Source: Tubiluchus corallicola
Taxonomy: Eukaryota; Priapulida; Priapulimorpha; Priapulimorphida; Tubiluchidae
NCBI GenBank assembly: GCA_030141605.1
Contig: JAQGDQ010000109.1
Location: 137,501-201,500, forward strand
DNA length: 64,000 nt
Reading direction: 5' to 3'
The notes beneath the pieces are model-generated. The model was not told where the DNA came from and did no database searches. It saw nothing but the letters and a program-made list of their open reading frames with translations. The stretch's first letter is position 1; the number at the start of each line of letters is the position of its first letter. The translations under genes and the position numbers were made by a program. Positions 11,040-23,860 of the stretch are shown in pieces.

Positions 11040-14000
11040 ACCGTTGCTAAATTCAAATTATCTGCAATACAAAAATCATAGTCAGTAAATTTGTAAACTT
11101 ATTAATGGACAGGCAAAGAAACAAAAAAGGATGCGATATGTCGACTACACAGCAATTTTGTGTATTTTTGTACTGAAGCATTTATTGTAGAATCATAGTT
11201 TCACTTCATACAACAAGTAAAACATATATTATAAGTAAATCTACTTACGAAATTAGTTTTAAGTGTACCGAAGGCGCTCAACCGGTTACTGAATGTTTCT
11301 CTCCTTTCAAAGGCGGTTTTAAACTGGCAGGTTATGTGACGTCATAAATTTTGCATCTTTCATCAAGTTGTAAGAACTTTCCTGTGCATATTTGCTTTGA
11401 AACATTAATTAACACAACTCTTCTGTATAAATAGCAGGCACTGTTAATAAAGAGATGTTATAAGTAACAATCTGGCAACAAATAAGTATTCTACTTATTA
11501 TTAAAGGAAATCTCCTACGCAGATGAAGCCATGTGCCAATTAGAAATGTTACGAAAACTGAAGCCAGAATAATGGAACAGTGCTCGACGGGAGGTGGCGC
11601 AAGCGCTCAAACTTCCAATTATTGTCGCCGCTACCCATTTCGCGTATGGATTCTTCTTAACAACGAACATTAATTTTAATTATTGATTAATTATTACGTG
11701 ATACGTTCAAGATAAGTGTAAATAAAATTAATAACTTCAAGCTTGTATAGCTATTTTCAAAAGTTTTCGGTTCTTGTAATGAAACACCTGTTTTTCCTAT
11801 GTCTTATCACAGAAAAAAAAGAATGAGTAAATTTAAGGTACCAAGTCGGACGCATGGGTCTCTGTTCTAGTGAAAATATGTACATATACATATGAAGAAT
11901 GAATGAATAAATAAATAAATGAGTGAGCAAGAAAAATGGATGAATAAACAAACAAACGACTGAGCATCTTCTTATTCAAATGTCTGTTAAGCCTTCGCAA
12001 TTTCTTACTCAAGGACGAACAGACTCAAAATCCTCTAACCAAACAACACCAAGCTAGTTAGTCGGCTTAAGAACAAGAAAACAAATAACCAAACAATAAA
12101 ATAAACGAACAAACGCGCGTACAAACAACAGATAGGCTGACAGGCAAATAGGTAGACAAGCAAGAGATAGGTAAGCAAGCAGGTAGGCAGGCAAGCGAAT
12201 GGACAGAAAATGACACCGTAAACAAATTAATAAATATTTGCTAGAACTAACAATTAGCTGAACGGTTTCAGCTGCCATGCATTATACTTCTTACCTGGCT
12301 ACTGCATGTATCTCAATGAAGTATGTGTATGTAAGATATCTCTGCCAATCTTTCTGTCTCATCCCACTAACTTAGCTTTGACAATAAGCAAGATTTTGGT
12401 CGCGCCGCCGTTATCCACGTTAAATCCTGTCGCAGAAAACTGTATACCTGGTTTACAGAGTTACAAAGCAAATGGACAGAAGAATGAATGAAAGAACAAA
12501 TGTAACCAGTAAGCAACGAATGAGCAAACCAGACATTAAACTAACTATTAGTCCACCAGTCAAATAACTAACTAATTAAAAAGAAGGGCTGGATGAAAGA
12601 AGAAGGGGTATCCTGCCAAACAGAAAGAAGAAAGAAACGGTTTGAAATTCGAAGAGTCTATTTTTGTGTGAAAGTTTGAGTGATTAAATTGACAAAAAAT
12701 GAAAGGAGCGAAAGAACTAGGGAATAGACGAACGAACGAAGAAAAGATAAAAGGAACAAGAAAACAAGCAGACGAACGAGTGAATAATCGAACAGCAAGC
12801 AAGTAAACATAAAGACACTTACACACTTGTATGGCGTACTTACTTGCATAACAGCCGTTATACTGAAAAAACAATTAGTAATTAAATAAGCTACGCCCAG
12901 CGGCAAGGTACTGTAGTAACACCGGATGCTATATGTGGATGTGAATCGTGGATTATCTTTTTAAGTAATTCCGAGTAGTTTCTATCTTTTACTAATACAC
13001 GCGAATGTGAAAACCTTGACCTTCAATAGAAAGCTATTCTGCATTGAAAATTCTATTAGTTTTGTAACGAGCAGGAAACGTTACAATGTAAATCCAAAAG
13101 AGGTCGCGCTGATCAAGTTCTTTTTAGAAAAGACGTTTGAGGACTTAGGGCAAGGCTGTATTGATGTTCTTTCTTGAAGGAAGTATTTACTTGAAATGAA
13201 CATTTGGTGCATCGTTCATTCTTATTATAATTATTAGTAATTTATTATTATTATCATGTATTTTTAGTCATATTTTGCATATTTCACAGTTCAAAAATCT
13301 ATGACCAAAGCTAGATGCTCTTACTGACTTGTTAGCTGGTAACACTGAGAAAACTAAATGTAAACGGCAAAAAAGTAGTTCACATGTAATCGTCGCTTCA
13401 GTAACCAGTAACAATTTTGTCCATGTTTCCTGTCATAAAAATATCACACCATATAAACTGTGCCACGCTCCACACATCATCAATCTAGAGCGGATTTTTC
13501 TGTGTTTTTTCTGTTTAATATAGTGGCTGAGTTTGATCAATAGAAATTTCAAACGATATTACTAAAAATATCATTTATTTACATAATAATACAATGAACC
13601 ATGATTAACAATATTCGTTCAAATAAACTCTTGGTGCGAGTTTAATTTCACAAAAAGTATTATAAATACTATAACATTAAAGAAGATTAACTTAAACATA
13701 ACGTAAAAGTGAAGTCGATACAAATAATTTGCTGTTTCTGTTTCGAGAGCCGAGCTTAACGCTTTCTGCTTTACTGTAATTAAAGAAAACGTAAAAAGGC
13801 CTACTTACTTTAACGATTCAAATGCTAAAACACAGAACTATCTTTTCGATAATAAGATAGAAATATCGCCGCGACGGATGGGCACTGTGTACAGAATAAG
13901 CTTAGGATAGACATTAGATAATTAAGTTTTTAAGTTGTCATTTGTATGCAAGAATATCGTTTTAGATAATATATGAAATTGAGCTGTTTCTAAAAATTGT

Positions 14001-14183
14001 TTTATGGCACAATAAATTATAAAGAAACTAAAGAACTTAGTTTGGAAAAGTTATTCCACTAAGCGTGGGTAAAGAAAGCTATGTCTACCAAAATTGCTGT
14101 TAGCTTTGAATACAATTTTCACTTCTTAGCAAGAATTAATGTGAAAGTCATTTAAGTGTTTTGATATTTTAAATTAGATGTAA
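11040..14183. other. Intergenic region with repeat-rich centre
   Basis: About 3.1 kb between the secreted-peptide gene and the first protease gene. The centre (about 11870-12830) is a degenerate tetranucleotide repeat, described separately. The flanks hold no coding sequence I can support; the open frames here are by-products of the repeat. Confidence 0.5.
11870..12830. repeat. Degenerate tetranucleotide repeat (purine-rich, 4-bp period)
   Basis: Blocks of 4-bp units of the type GAAT, AAAC, AAGC, AGGC and GAAC follow each other with a shared 4-bp rhythm, for example gaatgaatgaataaataaat near 11900, aagcaagcaggtaggcaggc near 12175 and acgaacgaacgaagaaaaga near 12729. The purine-rich strand is the plus strand. 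Ordinary sequence (about 12240-12480) interrupts it. It looks like an old tetranucleotide microsatellite that diversified while keeping its period. Confidence 0.6.
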
Positions 14184-17100
14184 TTATCTTCCAAATGGAC
14201 TCCCGCCAAACGGATTAGCATTGCGTCCGTTGAAAAGTCCGCTAAAAAAATTCCCTCCTCCTCCTGATGATCCTGAGTTAGGCCTAGTGTTTGGCTGCCT
14301 CAGACTAAAATCATCTGTATTCTGGTTTCTATTTCCTTGTCTAACAATAGGCGCAGACCTTGGTAAACTGAATTGGTTCAGTTTATTGCATCTTTTATTA
14401 TTAGGATTAACATAGACATCCTCTGTCAGATCTAGCATCCAGTCATAAGCAACGCTAACGTTAGTATAAACGGCGAACCGAAAATTTTGGGGACAATTTC
14501 TAACCCCTCTCTTCACTATGCCTATCACAGTCCAGAAACCACCGCCCAAGTGCAAAGCAACAGGTCCACCAGAATCGCCGTAGCAAACGTTTTCGTACGA
14601 CACCGTCTGGTCAAAACCACCACACATTTCATCGTCTTTAATTCTGATATTGTCGCGCGACTTACATATATCTTTATCCGTGATTTCTACTTGCACTTCT
14701 TGCAGAACTTGCGCTACTTCGAATGTACTTGGGTCAATTACACCAAATCCGGTAACCCACGGCTTAGATCCGATTGCTGGCTCACCCCTTAGTTGACCAG
14801 CTCGAACAGAAATCGGTTGAATGAAATTATTGAAGTCAACAGCAGTCCGGAGTCTAATTACAGCGATGTCCAATGAGGGATGAACGAAGTAATCATCATA
14901 TGTCACGTTTACTTCATTGCCAGTGTTTACTTTGAGGTTATGTTCACCTAGCGTTGCTAAAGAAAACAAAAACTAGGCGTTAATGTTAACAGCACAAATT
15001 ATATTTTTAGTGATAACAATAGTGACAATAATTAAAGAAAAAATCCCAAGTTTAAGAAAGGTTCAAAAGCATGATCCTTCAAACTATCACTGTAGTTTAT
15101 TTGCAGATGAAAAAAGAGGAAAGGTCGCAAGTATTTACAGGTACTAATTTTTTGTGGGAGTTTTTTATATCACGCTTTGAAGGAGTACAATCACTTACAC
15201 ATAAAAAAGTACAAAAGCCCAGCAAGTACAAAACAGAAGTAAAAAACACAGAATTGTAAAATCACTGGTCACAGTGACCGAGTCACAGAGCAGAGTGAGA
15301 CACAACAGGCATATCATAAGTTTCTATGAATGTGATTAGTGATTTTATACTTCTGTGTCTCTCCCCCGTGTTTTATTGTTTTTTTCTATGTGATTTTAAG
15401 TGTGACATCTTTACGCTGATACAACACAGTCATTTTAACCGAATCATCATAATAAAACAAATCACCAAGCTAAAGTAACAGTTAATTAAATTATTAAAAT
15501 TTAACCGCTTTCGGAAGCAAATCCATGTTCAAAAATAACTAAAGTGTTTGACGTTGTCACTTTAATTATTTTGTTGTTAATTTAACTTGGTGGTGTGTTT
15601 TAATATAGTGACTTCTTTATTTGTTAACAATATTAAAAATTTCTCCTAAAAATAGTATTAGTAATTTCATGTGATCATTTTTCTTCTTTTTTCACCTGAA
15701 GATAAACTACAGCGGTACTTAAAAAAAATTGTGTTTTCCCCCTTTTTAGCTGTGGGATATTTTCATTAATTAATACTAACCTGACCAGAGCATGTTTTCT
15801 CTTTAGCGTATCGGGATAGAGACAGACGGGAGGACAGAAAGGCAGACAAACGTGAAGAAATGCAGTATCCACGCACCAATTGTACATAATATATATATAA
15901 TACAATATACTCGAACCACAATGGTCGAGTGTGGGTAATTACTGTATGCGTCAAAATGGAGCTTTTTATTACAAAAATGTAGACTATAACTGCTACAAAT
16001 TCGAAAACCTTAAGTATTCTATTACCGTTTGGTTGCAGTGTGACATGAAAAACGCCAAGCAACGACGCGTGATGGAGAAAATTAGTTTAAAGTTACATCA
16101 AACTTTCTTTAGAACAGCCAAACAACCATCTTACTGTCTTTTTGTTCACAAATTTCCCTTAGTTGTTCCATCGGGCCACAAGAAAATGCATATCTGGACC
16201 CTACTCAAACTGGTATCCATTCAATATCTTTTAAATCTTTTAGTGTAAACTGTGTAAAATTAAATTAAATATTAAGTAATCATGAAACAATGCTTTAATT
16301 CAAAGCAATTAAAGCACTAGTTACTGATATAATTGGCGCGAGTTGTATAGGTTAAAGGAAAGGCCAAGCCTTCTGGGAAGTAAGGCCTTATTTCAATGTT
16401 CGCGAAAAAATTAGAAGAATTTAGTAATGAAAAAGTGTGATAAGGGCTTGGTGTAGTTGGCAAAATCACTTTTAGGTCGCCATCATTTCACGCTTGAGCG
16501 CTCAAATTTTGAACGTCTTTTCTTCCAACGATGACGTGTTGATCAGCTGAAGAAAAGCAGCACATTGTTGATATCAACTTTACAAAACAGATAGTTAATT
16601 TCGTGATGCTACTGCGTCACATTAGACAAGCTACAGAAGTATGAACAATTAGTTCAAATAGCACGCGCTTACGGAAACCACGATGCAAATACGTCCACCA
16701 GTTACGTAATAATTTTCGAGTAAATAGCAGCTACCACCGCCCCTGAAAATTTCCACACAGCAGTAGTATAAATTAATTTTATGTCTTATAGATGATGCTT
16801 TTGCAAATTTCTTTGTTATATCTTTCTAAGTTTAAGTAGTAACTGTAAAATAAACCAAACATGCATGGTGACTTTCCTTTCCTTTAATAGTGACAGTGTG
16901 TGTTTAGTAAATAAAGTTGAGCAATGCCGAGCTTGGTCAGTAAATGGATAGGTATCAGCCCAGAATACAGCTTTTGTGCACTTTTCATCTGACACACTGC
17001 TCGTGGCTTTTTACCTCAACGAAGGGATATATAAACTATTGAACGTGGCGTTTGGTTAAGATATTCTTCTGTTAGGTGTCTCGTTTTAAAGGATTTTACT

Positions 17101-18340
17101 TGATGATTTATATAAGCCATTAAAACGAGACAATATCTCGTTAATAAGTTGCGGATCTCGGCTTTTGGCTTAGCAAAACTACAAAAAAAATAGTTTCGCA
17201 AAATTATTTACCCCAAAGGGTATTAATATCCTGATTATTTATGCAGTGCTTGGCTGTCAGAATGTGGCAACTGTCGATGAGAGCGCCCCCACAGTTGAAT
17301 CCGCCTTCAGCTACGGAGAATAACTGCGCATGCCAAGGTCTTGTTCCTGGCTTCACATCCACACCTAAGAAAAGCAGGAAAATTATTAGCTGATACGCAA
17401 TTGGTAGAGAAAGAAGAAGTCATCAGATGAACGAGTTACTGGCAGAGTTCTTTAATGACTGGCTATCTACTGTAATTAGCATTTTACTGGGGGATTGTTG
17501 ACTATTTTGCATCTCTTTGCACTCTATCACTTGTCACTTGCATAGAATCAGCATGAATCTAGCGTCAAATCATCTTGGCAACACTATAGCATAGTGAACG
17601 GCAGTCAATTAGTCTAGGCACAAGCAGGTAGGGCCAGCTAACCGGTTGACGATTAGTCTTTCTTTAACCAATTAATCTTTTAGATAAAATTAGTTTTTTG
17701 CAAGTTAGTTACTCATTTCATTAATGAGTAGTCAATCGAAAAGTGGAAACTGTCCTGGATTAGGTGGGCTGGTAGCCGAGTGCTCTAGATTACAGATTGT
17801 AGACACGCTTTATGCACGGTTGCAGTTTTGGGTTCGAGACCAGCGGCTGCCAATGCCGGGCATATATTCCACAAGTATTCGTTATTTTTATTCGCGGCGT
17901 TACCTGTATAGTTGTAAGCGGTAGTCGTATTGGTGTTAAACGTTGTCTGTTAAATGAGCTTGGCGATGGTAAATAAATATTGTCTTTGTCTTTTTTAATA
18001 ACTAATAGATTAACGCAGTAATGGGTTCCTAACAAATAAGACTAACCAACTCAATTTTACATGCATTTAATGTAGAGTACGACAGTTTCTCGTAATATAA
18101 ACGTAAGTTTGAAACTTATGTAATCTTACCCCCTACTATAGCCAAATCCGTATCATTGCTTGGAGGCGGTGTGGGCAAGATACCGCCTGGTCTTGGTGGT
18201 AAACCTCCACCTGGTCTTGGTGGTAAGCCTCCACCAGGCAATTGAGGAGGTGGTATGTTGCTACCGGGAAGGCGTGGTCTGGGTTGGCCGAAGCAGCAGG
18301 ATGCGCAAACAGTCAATACGAAGACAAATTGTAACCACAT
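14184..18340 (-). CDS. Secreted S1 (trypsin-fold) serine protease A with proline-rich propeptide
   Basis: Three exons join with phase-1 introns: 18130-18340, 17212-17364 and 14184-14956, giving 378 residues. Order: signal peptide (1 to about 18), a Pro/Gly-rich propeptide with repeated GGGLPPRP units, the activation sequence IVGG spanning the first splice junction (about 68-71), then the catalytic domain. The triad is visible: His110 in LTAKHC (usual LTAAHC), Asp151 in DIAVIRL and Ser250 in GDSGGP. The residue at the base of the S1 pocket (chymotrypsin 189) is Asn, so trypsin-like specificity is not expected. After the domain comes a Ser/Gly/Asn-rich tail containing RNQNTD. Family knowledge predicts an extracellular endopeptidase made as a zymogen. 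It is the most divergent of three tandem paralogs. Intron 1 contains a tRNA-derived SINE. Confidence 0.9.
17765..17999 (+). mobile_element. tRNA-derived SINE inside intron 1 of protease A
   Basis: The head resembles a tRNA gene of the leucine type: an A-box-like TGGTAGCCGAGTGCTCTAGA near 17770 and a good B box, GGTTCGAGACC, near 17831. A non-tRNA body of about 130 bp follows, and it ends in AATAAATATTGTCTTTGTC and a T run. The spacing between boxes fits an RNA polymerase III promoter. It does not fold into a clean tRNA end to end, so a SINE is preferred to a functional tRNA gene. It is antisense to the host gene. Confidence 0.65.
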
Positions 18341-18892
18341 CTGAAAAATGCAAAATATAGTAATAAGGATTTTAAGATTCCGAAGAAAGATATATTAACT
18401 AAAAAACGGTTATTAAAAAACATCTTGAATGAATTCAAATTCAAATCCGGGAGTGTAACGCCGTGACCGTGTTCACACCTGACTATTATTCCTGTTCGGG
18501 TGTGGCTAACTTATGTCAATACTTGTAGATTATTGCGCTCAAATTTAACTAACCAGTGTGCACGGTGCTCTTGACCAATAATTACTTGACTGTACCTGGT
18601 TCAGTGTGGTTTACTCACGTGTGAATTAGCAGTTTCCTCTAATTTTCACATTTCGACTCCTATCTTGGCTTCGATTGCCGCCAAAAATTGAAATTAAATC
18701 ATAGAAGGAGTTGAATGACAATCAAAAACTAGTCCTATATCCAATGTAGTTGACCTTTTGACTGTGGTGACTGTTCACCGTGCTATTTTAAAGCCCCTGG
18801 CCCTGGTAAATACCCTGCAAATTTCGCGACCAAAACCTTCTGCGTTTGCGAATTAACATGAATTAAAACTCGATGCCTATTTTTCAGGTTTC

Positions 18893-18980
18893 GGCTCCTG
18901 CCTCGAACCCTTAAGTAACTCGAGTTTTTTTAACTGTACCATTGCCTGAGCCACTAGCCTGGGTGTCTACCTTGCAAGCA
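18893..18980 (-). mobile_element. Possible second tRNA-derived SINE remnant
   Basis: On the minus strand an A-box-like TAGTGGCTCAGGCAATGG is followed about 35 bp later by the B-box-like GGGTTCGAGGC. Related phrases recur within a few hundred bases on either side (18480-18700 and 19020-19070, for example AACATGAATTAAAACTCGATG against ATATGAATTAAAAGTCGAAA), suggesting several decayed copies. No clear ends or target duplication are seen. Confidence 0.35.
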
Positions 18981-21900
18981 TCTTGACTCTGCTGACCACA
19001 GTTTTAGAGTTATTCAGTGTTATGTATTAATATGAATTAAAAGTCGAAAACTGGATGCCTAACATAACAAAGACAGAAAAATTAGCTTATTGTTCTCTTA
19101 GATTTGTGACGCTAGCGCTTGCGAATGAAACTCTATATGTTTGTTAAAGTAATTCCTACAATAAAATGCTGCAGTGGTATTCTTTAGTGACCACAACAGT
19201 AATGAAAAGATGACAATGACAGCAAGAATAAAACTGATAGCAGTGGTAGCGGCAACTGCAGCAACAACAGCAGTAACAATAATAATGACAATGACATAAA
19301 AAACAGCGCGATACATCAAGGCAGTGCCCTAACCTCATTTCGAGTTCCTAGTGAAAATGTGAAAGCAATTTGTACTTTTTGCCAAACGTTTGTGCATTTT
19401 CACGCTCTTTTTATTGATTATCAATTACTGGTCCCAGATTGACTTTCTCATAGGGTGGCCAATATAAAACTGGCATGACAGATTGTTGCCTTTGGCCTAC
19501 TCCGCTTCTTTCGCTATGAAGCTGTGTTGGTATCATTTGCAATCGTTGCTAATACACAGAAACGACTAGGCAGCTATTTATTGATTAGTGATCAATACTT
19601 GGTTACTGATTGATTTAGAAAAAAATGTTGGCATTTTGTTCCTGCATGTGGGCGACATTATCTGGTCATTATGGCGAAAGCCTGGTGCATTGACTAATCT
19701 GTGTGGGTTATCACCCATTCGCATTCATTCAGGCACAGCTTAGCCAAATTTCAAGTTTTAACGATTACAATTACCAAACTTTGTCACATTCTCAATACAC
19801 GGAGTGGAAGCTAGTGCACCCAAAAATCAGTAGGAAGCAGTGAGTGTCATCCTTACCACTTCGGTGCGAAAATTTGTCAACAACATGTGATTCGTAGTTT
19901 TTATTGATACGTAGGCATTATTGGTTTTATCAGTAATTTGTTGAAAAAACTTTTTAGAGTAGTTTATTTCACAAAATTTGTGATTTAAAAATTTCAAATT
20001 GGCAATTGAAAACAAGCCTTTGCGTCACCGTCGTCTAAACTGATTACCGTCTCGCGCCGATTCAAATCATGGATTTTACAAAGGTACAGAATCGAAATTG
20101 CATGCCACATTGCATTTTGTAATTTCATGACATCTAGTTTACATTGCTAAATCATTTTAATTCCTTTGTTAACGTTTCTGCTACAACACACTACTATCCA
20201 CAACAACTGTAATGTGTATAAAATCACTTTATGTCTCATTGCTCATGCTACTCGTCACAATAGTATTCAAACCTTCACATTAGAGACCTAATGAGCATGA
20301 TGACCATGACAGTATTTTAGTAAAGGTTTTAGGGGTTAATACGTTGTAGACGTCCATGACCTTGTTCCGTTATGGCATCTTGTTTCGCTCTGAAAATTTA
20401 ATTTTAACGAACATAATAAAGGAACCAAAAGATAAGAAAATAAATAACTCAAAAATGTTCTCAAGTCTCATCATGCAATAATGCAATATGAGAACTGTCA
20501 ATTTTTCGTGCCGTTCAAAACAAAATATTTCATGACTTTAACTAAATATAATTTATTTCTAGTTATATGGCTTACAATGTTTTCTTATCAATGAAGCAAT
20601 CGTTGCATTTATTTGATTATTTTAGTTGATGAACTTCTGAGACCGATAGATCCTATAAACGCGACAAACGCAATTTCTTTTTTTATTTCCTTCGAGTGCT
20701 GTCTGATAATATTTTTTTTTAAAGTGACGTTTATGCAGATGGCACGGACTGAATGCTGTGCTTATATATTAAGCCTGCTTAAGTGCTGGTACGAGGTGTT
20801 TTGCGTTATGTATAGTTATCAATGCTTATTTTATTGTGGTTAGAGAAGCTCCTGGCTGTACAGCTGTTCCAGAAAACAAATACCTCATTTCTTACTAAGT
20901 AGGCTTATTGCTGACTAACACGAAAAGTTTACAAAATAGAGTACTATACCGTACTACCTGTCTTACCTTATAATTCTCCACAGCAAAATATTTTGTTTTT
21001 GTAGTAATTTCTTGTTAACACGTTGATTACATTAGGCTTAACTGATGGAGAAAGATGCATTCAATCACGATAGGCTAAAAGACGATGAAACATTAAAAAC
21101 TAACACTTTACACGAAAACTAACAAAGTATTTTTTGTTGAGAATTCAGTCCGTGATCAAGGATTTTACTGTGGAAACCAAATGAGCGTTACCTTGCAGGA
21201 CGTGAAACACAGTTGTATGTACACAAGCCGAAATCCGCCCACCAAATTTTTAGCTATTCTGTACTAAAAGACGATTTGTTTATAACCTCGAGTGAAATTT
21301 CAACAAACAGATATTATCAAAACTCTATTTTACACTACTAAGAATACTCTTTACAGCAAATATGGTTGTATTAAATTCTTGTAAGAAACGAAACAGGTAC
21401 ACCCTGAGGCCAATCACGAAACAAGGATTTGCTTTCGCTGCACGCACTTTACATGGTTGGCTGCTCCAGGGTCCTGGAAAGGCGGAGTCTTAGACTTTTA
21501 CACTTTTGTGGTTTAAACCTATCGCTGAAATACTAGTAAACAAACGAAAAATGACACCGTAGACCAAACGCTTGCAATGTTACAATATGGAGGTAATTTA
21601 CAACAGAAATTTTGTAATATAATGTACTTACACAAATACTACAAAGCTCTCAATCACCTTTAACATGTCTCTCAAGTAATAAAATGTATGTTAAAGGCTC
21701 ATAACTACATGTGTCCCACATCAAAAATGCATAGGTCTGTTGCAGAAATAATTAAACAAAAACCGAAAAGCGCATCGAAGTATGGTGTTCAAGTATTTCA
21801 GAAACTTATAATAATTGTTCTAGTCGACAATTGCATATTTTATATCTCAAAACTAAATATTAAATTTTCCAACTTGTTTATTTTCACGGCAATAAAAACA

Positions 21901-23709
21901 TTCATGTAACAATACCCTCACCACCTTAATATCGATGGATATGGTATTGGAATAAAAGTTTAGTCTTTGCATTTGTTAATTTTTCTCAAACTGCATTTTC
22001 AGAACAACGCCTTTAGGCTAATCTGACAAGCTAGACTTGAAAACGAGTTTGAGTAGATCATCGAATTAAACTAATGTCTCAGTTAAACTGAATTACAAGT
22101 GTAGAGTCTTTTTGTTGAATGTCAACAAAAAGTTTTTAATGTGCTTTTATATGTACACGTACGTGTACGTGTAAAACTTTTATATGTACACGTTCTATAT
22201 TGTTATAATGCATGAAAAGAAATCTTGAACTTCTCTATAACTGCTGCTGTAGTGCTTACCTGTATAGTTTGTAAGTCGTCAAATTTTAAAGCACCAACAG
22301 TTCTTTTATTTTGCACACTTATTCTCGAATCTTAATCGAAATAGAATCAGCTAAAGTTTAATATTTCGGATCTACAGTTAATTCTCGCTGTTGCATCTCT
22401 GCAAGTTACGACCACATTACATGTATGAGCTACTTCCGTCTCTTTTATATCTTGCTATGCATGTATCAGGATATCCTGAAAAGACCATTGTAGGACTTAT
22501 TTAGGTAGATTGTGAATGATGTGTTCACTCAAATCTTGCAGTTTGATAAGCATGCAGATTGCAGTGAATTTAATTGCTGTATGATTTATTGTAACTATTA
22601 TTGTCCTTGCTATTGTTAGATGTCTAAGTTAAATCTCGTTCAGATAGAAATGTTTATAAATTATTTTATCATTATTAATTGTTTGCGAAATGCACTGCAC
22701 GTCTAATACGTTTAATGTCTTACAGGACAAATAATTCCTTCAATAATTAACATTATATGCACAATTCGCAAAAAATATTTAAGAAAGGTAACATGTTTAA
22801 ATTTTTAATAACATGTGGTGGTGCTAGTGCCGTCAACAGTTTAGGAATGAACAACATCAAGAATTGTCTATATAAAAGAACAAAGAGCTTAAAGCCTGAA
22901 CGAGGGCAATCTTCAAATTGAATGTGAATGACTTTGTTGTGAAAAATGCAAAGCAAGGACGATTAGACTCAAACAATCAATGGCCAGTGATTAATATTCT
23001 TCATAAGTAAAACGAAGAACAAGAAGAAAGTTCTAAGAGTACACAAACCTAGATGAACTGAACTATATTGTGGAAGATGAGGGATGCACCAAAAAGTAAA
23101 ATTGTACTAATATTGCAAAGCATCTGTGGATGGGGCTTAGAGTCCGCTGTCCGTTCAACTGCACATCATATACGTGACCGCAGGTCAGATTATCTTTACT
23201 GGCTAGTGACCCTAAATGTAAACGGTTAAAGAATGCTGATTTAAACTTGTCGCACAAAATTTTTCTCTTTAACAACTTTGGGGTTCTCATTTCATGGCAG
23301 CTTCTTCGTGGAAAATTTTCCAGGGGCATTAATACATTTCTTCTGAAATTCATTTCTCTTTATGGGACATTTGATACAAACACGTTGAACTGTTCGTTAT
23401 ACTTTGTTGAGCAACTAGCCACTTACTAGAATTGAAATATTTTCCGTTTTTACTTTACAACATGGCCTCTCAAAACCTATTTTTTGCTTATTTAATTAAC
23501 GTATTCTATTCCTGTTATTTACAAGTTTTGAACCCACTGTTCACCATGGAATTACTTCTTTCCAGTACAAAAATTAGAATAAGAATTAGAGAATAATGAA
23601 ATTGACAAAACATTAAATTGAGTGACACCGAAATTAAAACTAAAGCAAGCTGACAATGTGCGTTTTATGTCAAAGTGCTATATGTATGGGGGGCATACAC
23701 ACGCGTTGT

Positions 23710-23710
<1 letters not shown>

Positions 23711-23753
<43 letters not shown>

Positions 23754-23766
23754 GAGAGAGAAAGAG
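23711..23766. repeat. (GA)n microsatellite
   Basis: An almost uninterrupted GA dinucleotide tract of about 55 bp, just downstream of the stop codon of protease gene B. Confidence 0.95.
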
Positions 23767-23774
23767 AGTTTTAA

Positions 23775-23780
23775 TTTATT
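23775..23780 (-). terminator. Candidate polyadenylation signal of protease B
   Basis: AATAAA on the minus strand, 81 bp past the stop codon of protease gene B. Distance and hexamer fit a cleavage signal; the cleavage site itself cannot be seen. Confidence 0.5.
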
Positions 23781-23860
23781 AAAAAAATCGTCTGGAAGTA
23801 CAGATTGTTGCACTGATGTGATGAAAATTACAGGTTTGAGGTTTGAGTAAAATTTGTAAA

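Larger units (their letters stand above)
18341..23860. other. Gap between protease genes A and B
   Basis: About 5.5 kb separate protease A from the next paralog. I looked for remnants of a fourth protease copy (WHAQ, AKHC or GDSGG-coding stretches on the minus strand) and saw none. It holds a SINE-like remnant near 18893-18980, a trinucleotide-rich stretch near 19200-19300, a palindrome around 22150-22170 (acacgtacgtgtacgtgt) and AT-rich sequence without supported coding content. Confidence 0.45.

Noticed and set aside
12054-12906. Minus-strand hydrophobic frames (Leu/Cys/Phe-rich)
   Set aside because: Produced by the complementary strand of the tetranucleotide repeat; the periodic composition explains them.
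17724-18035. A functional tRNA gene near 17770
   Set aside because: A and B boxes are present, but the ends do not pair into a complete acceptor stem and a SINE-like body follows directly.
23656-23850. Protein frame across the GA tract
   Set aside because: Arg/Glu repeats from the dinucleotide tract, opposite to the 3' end of protease B.
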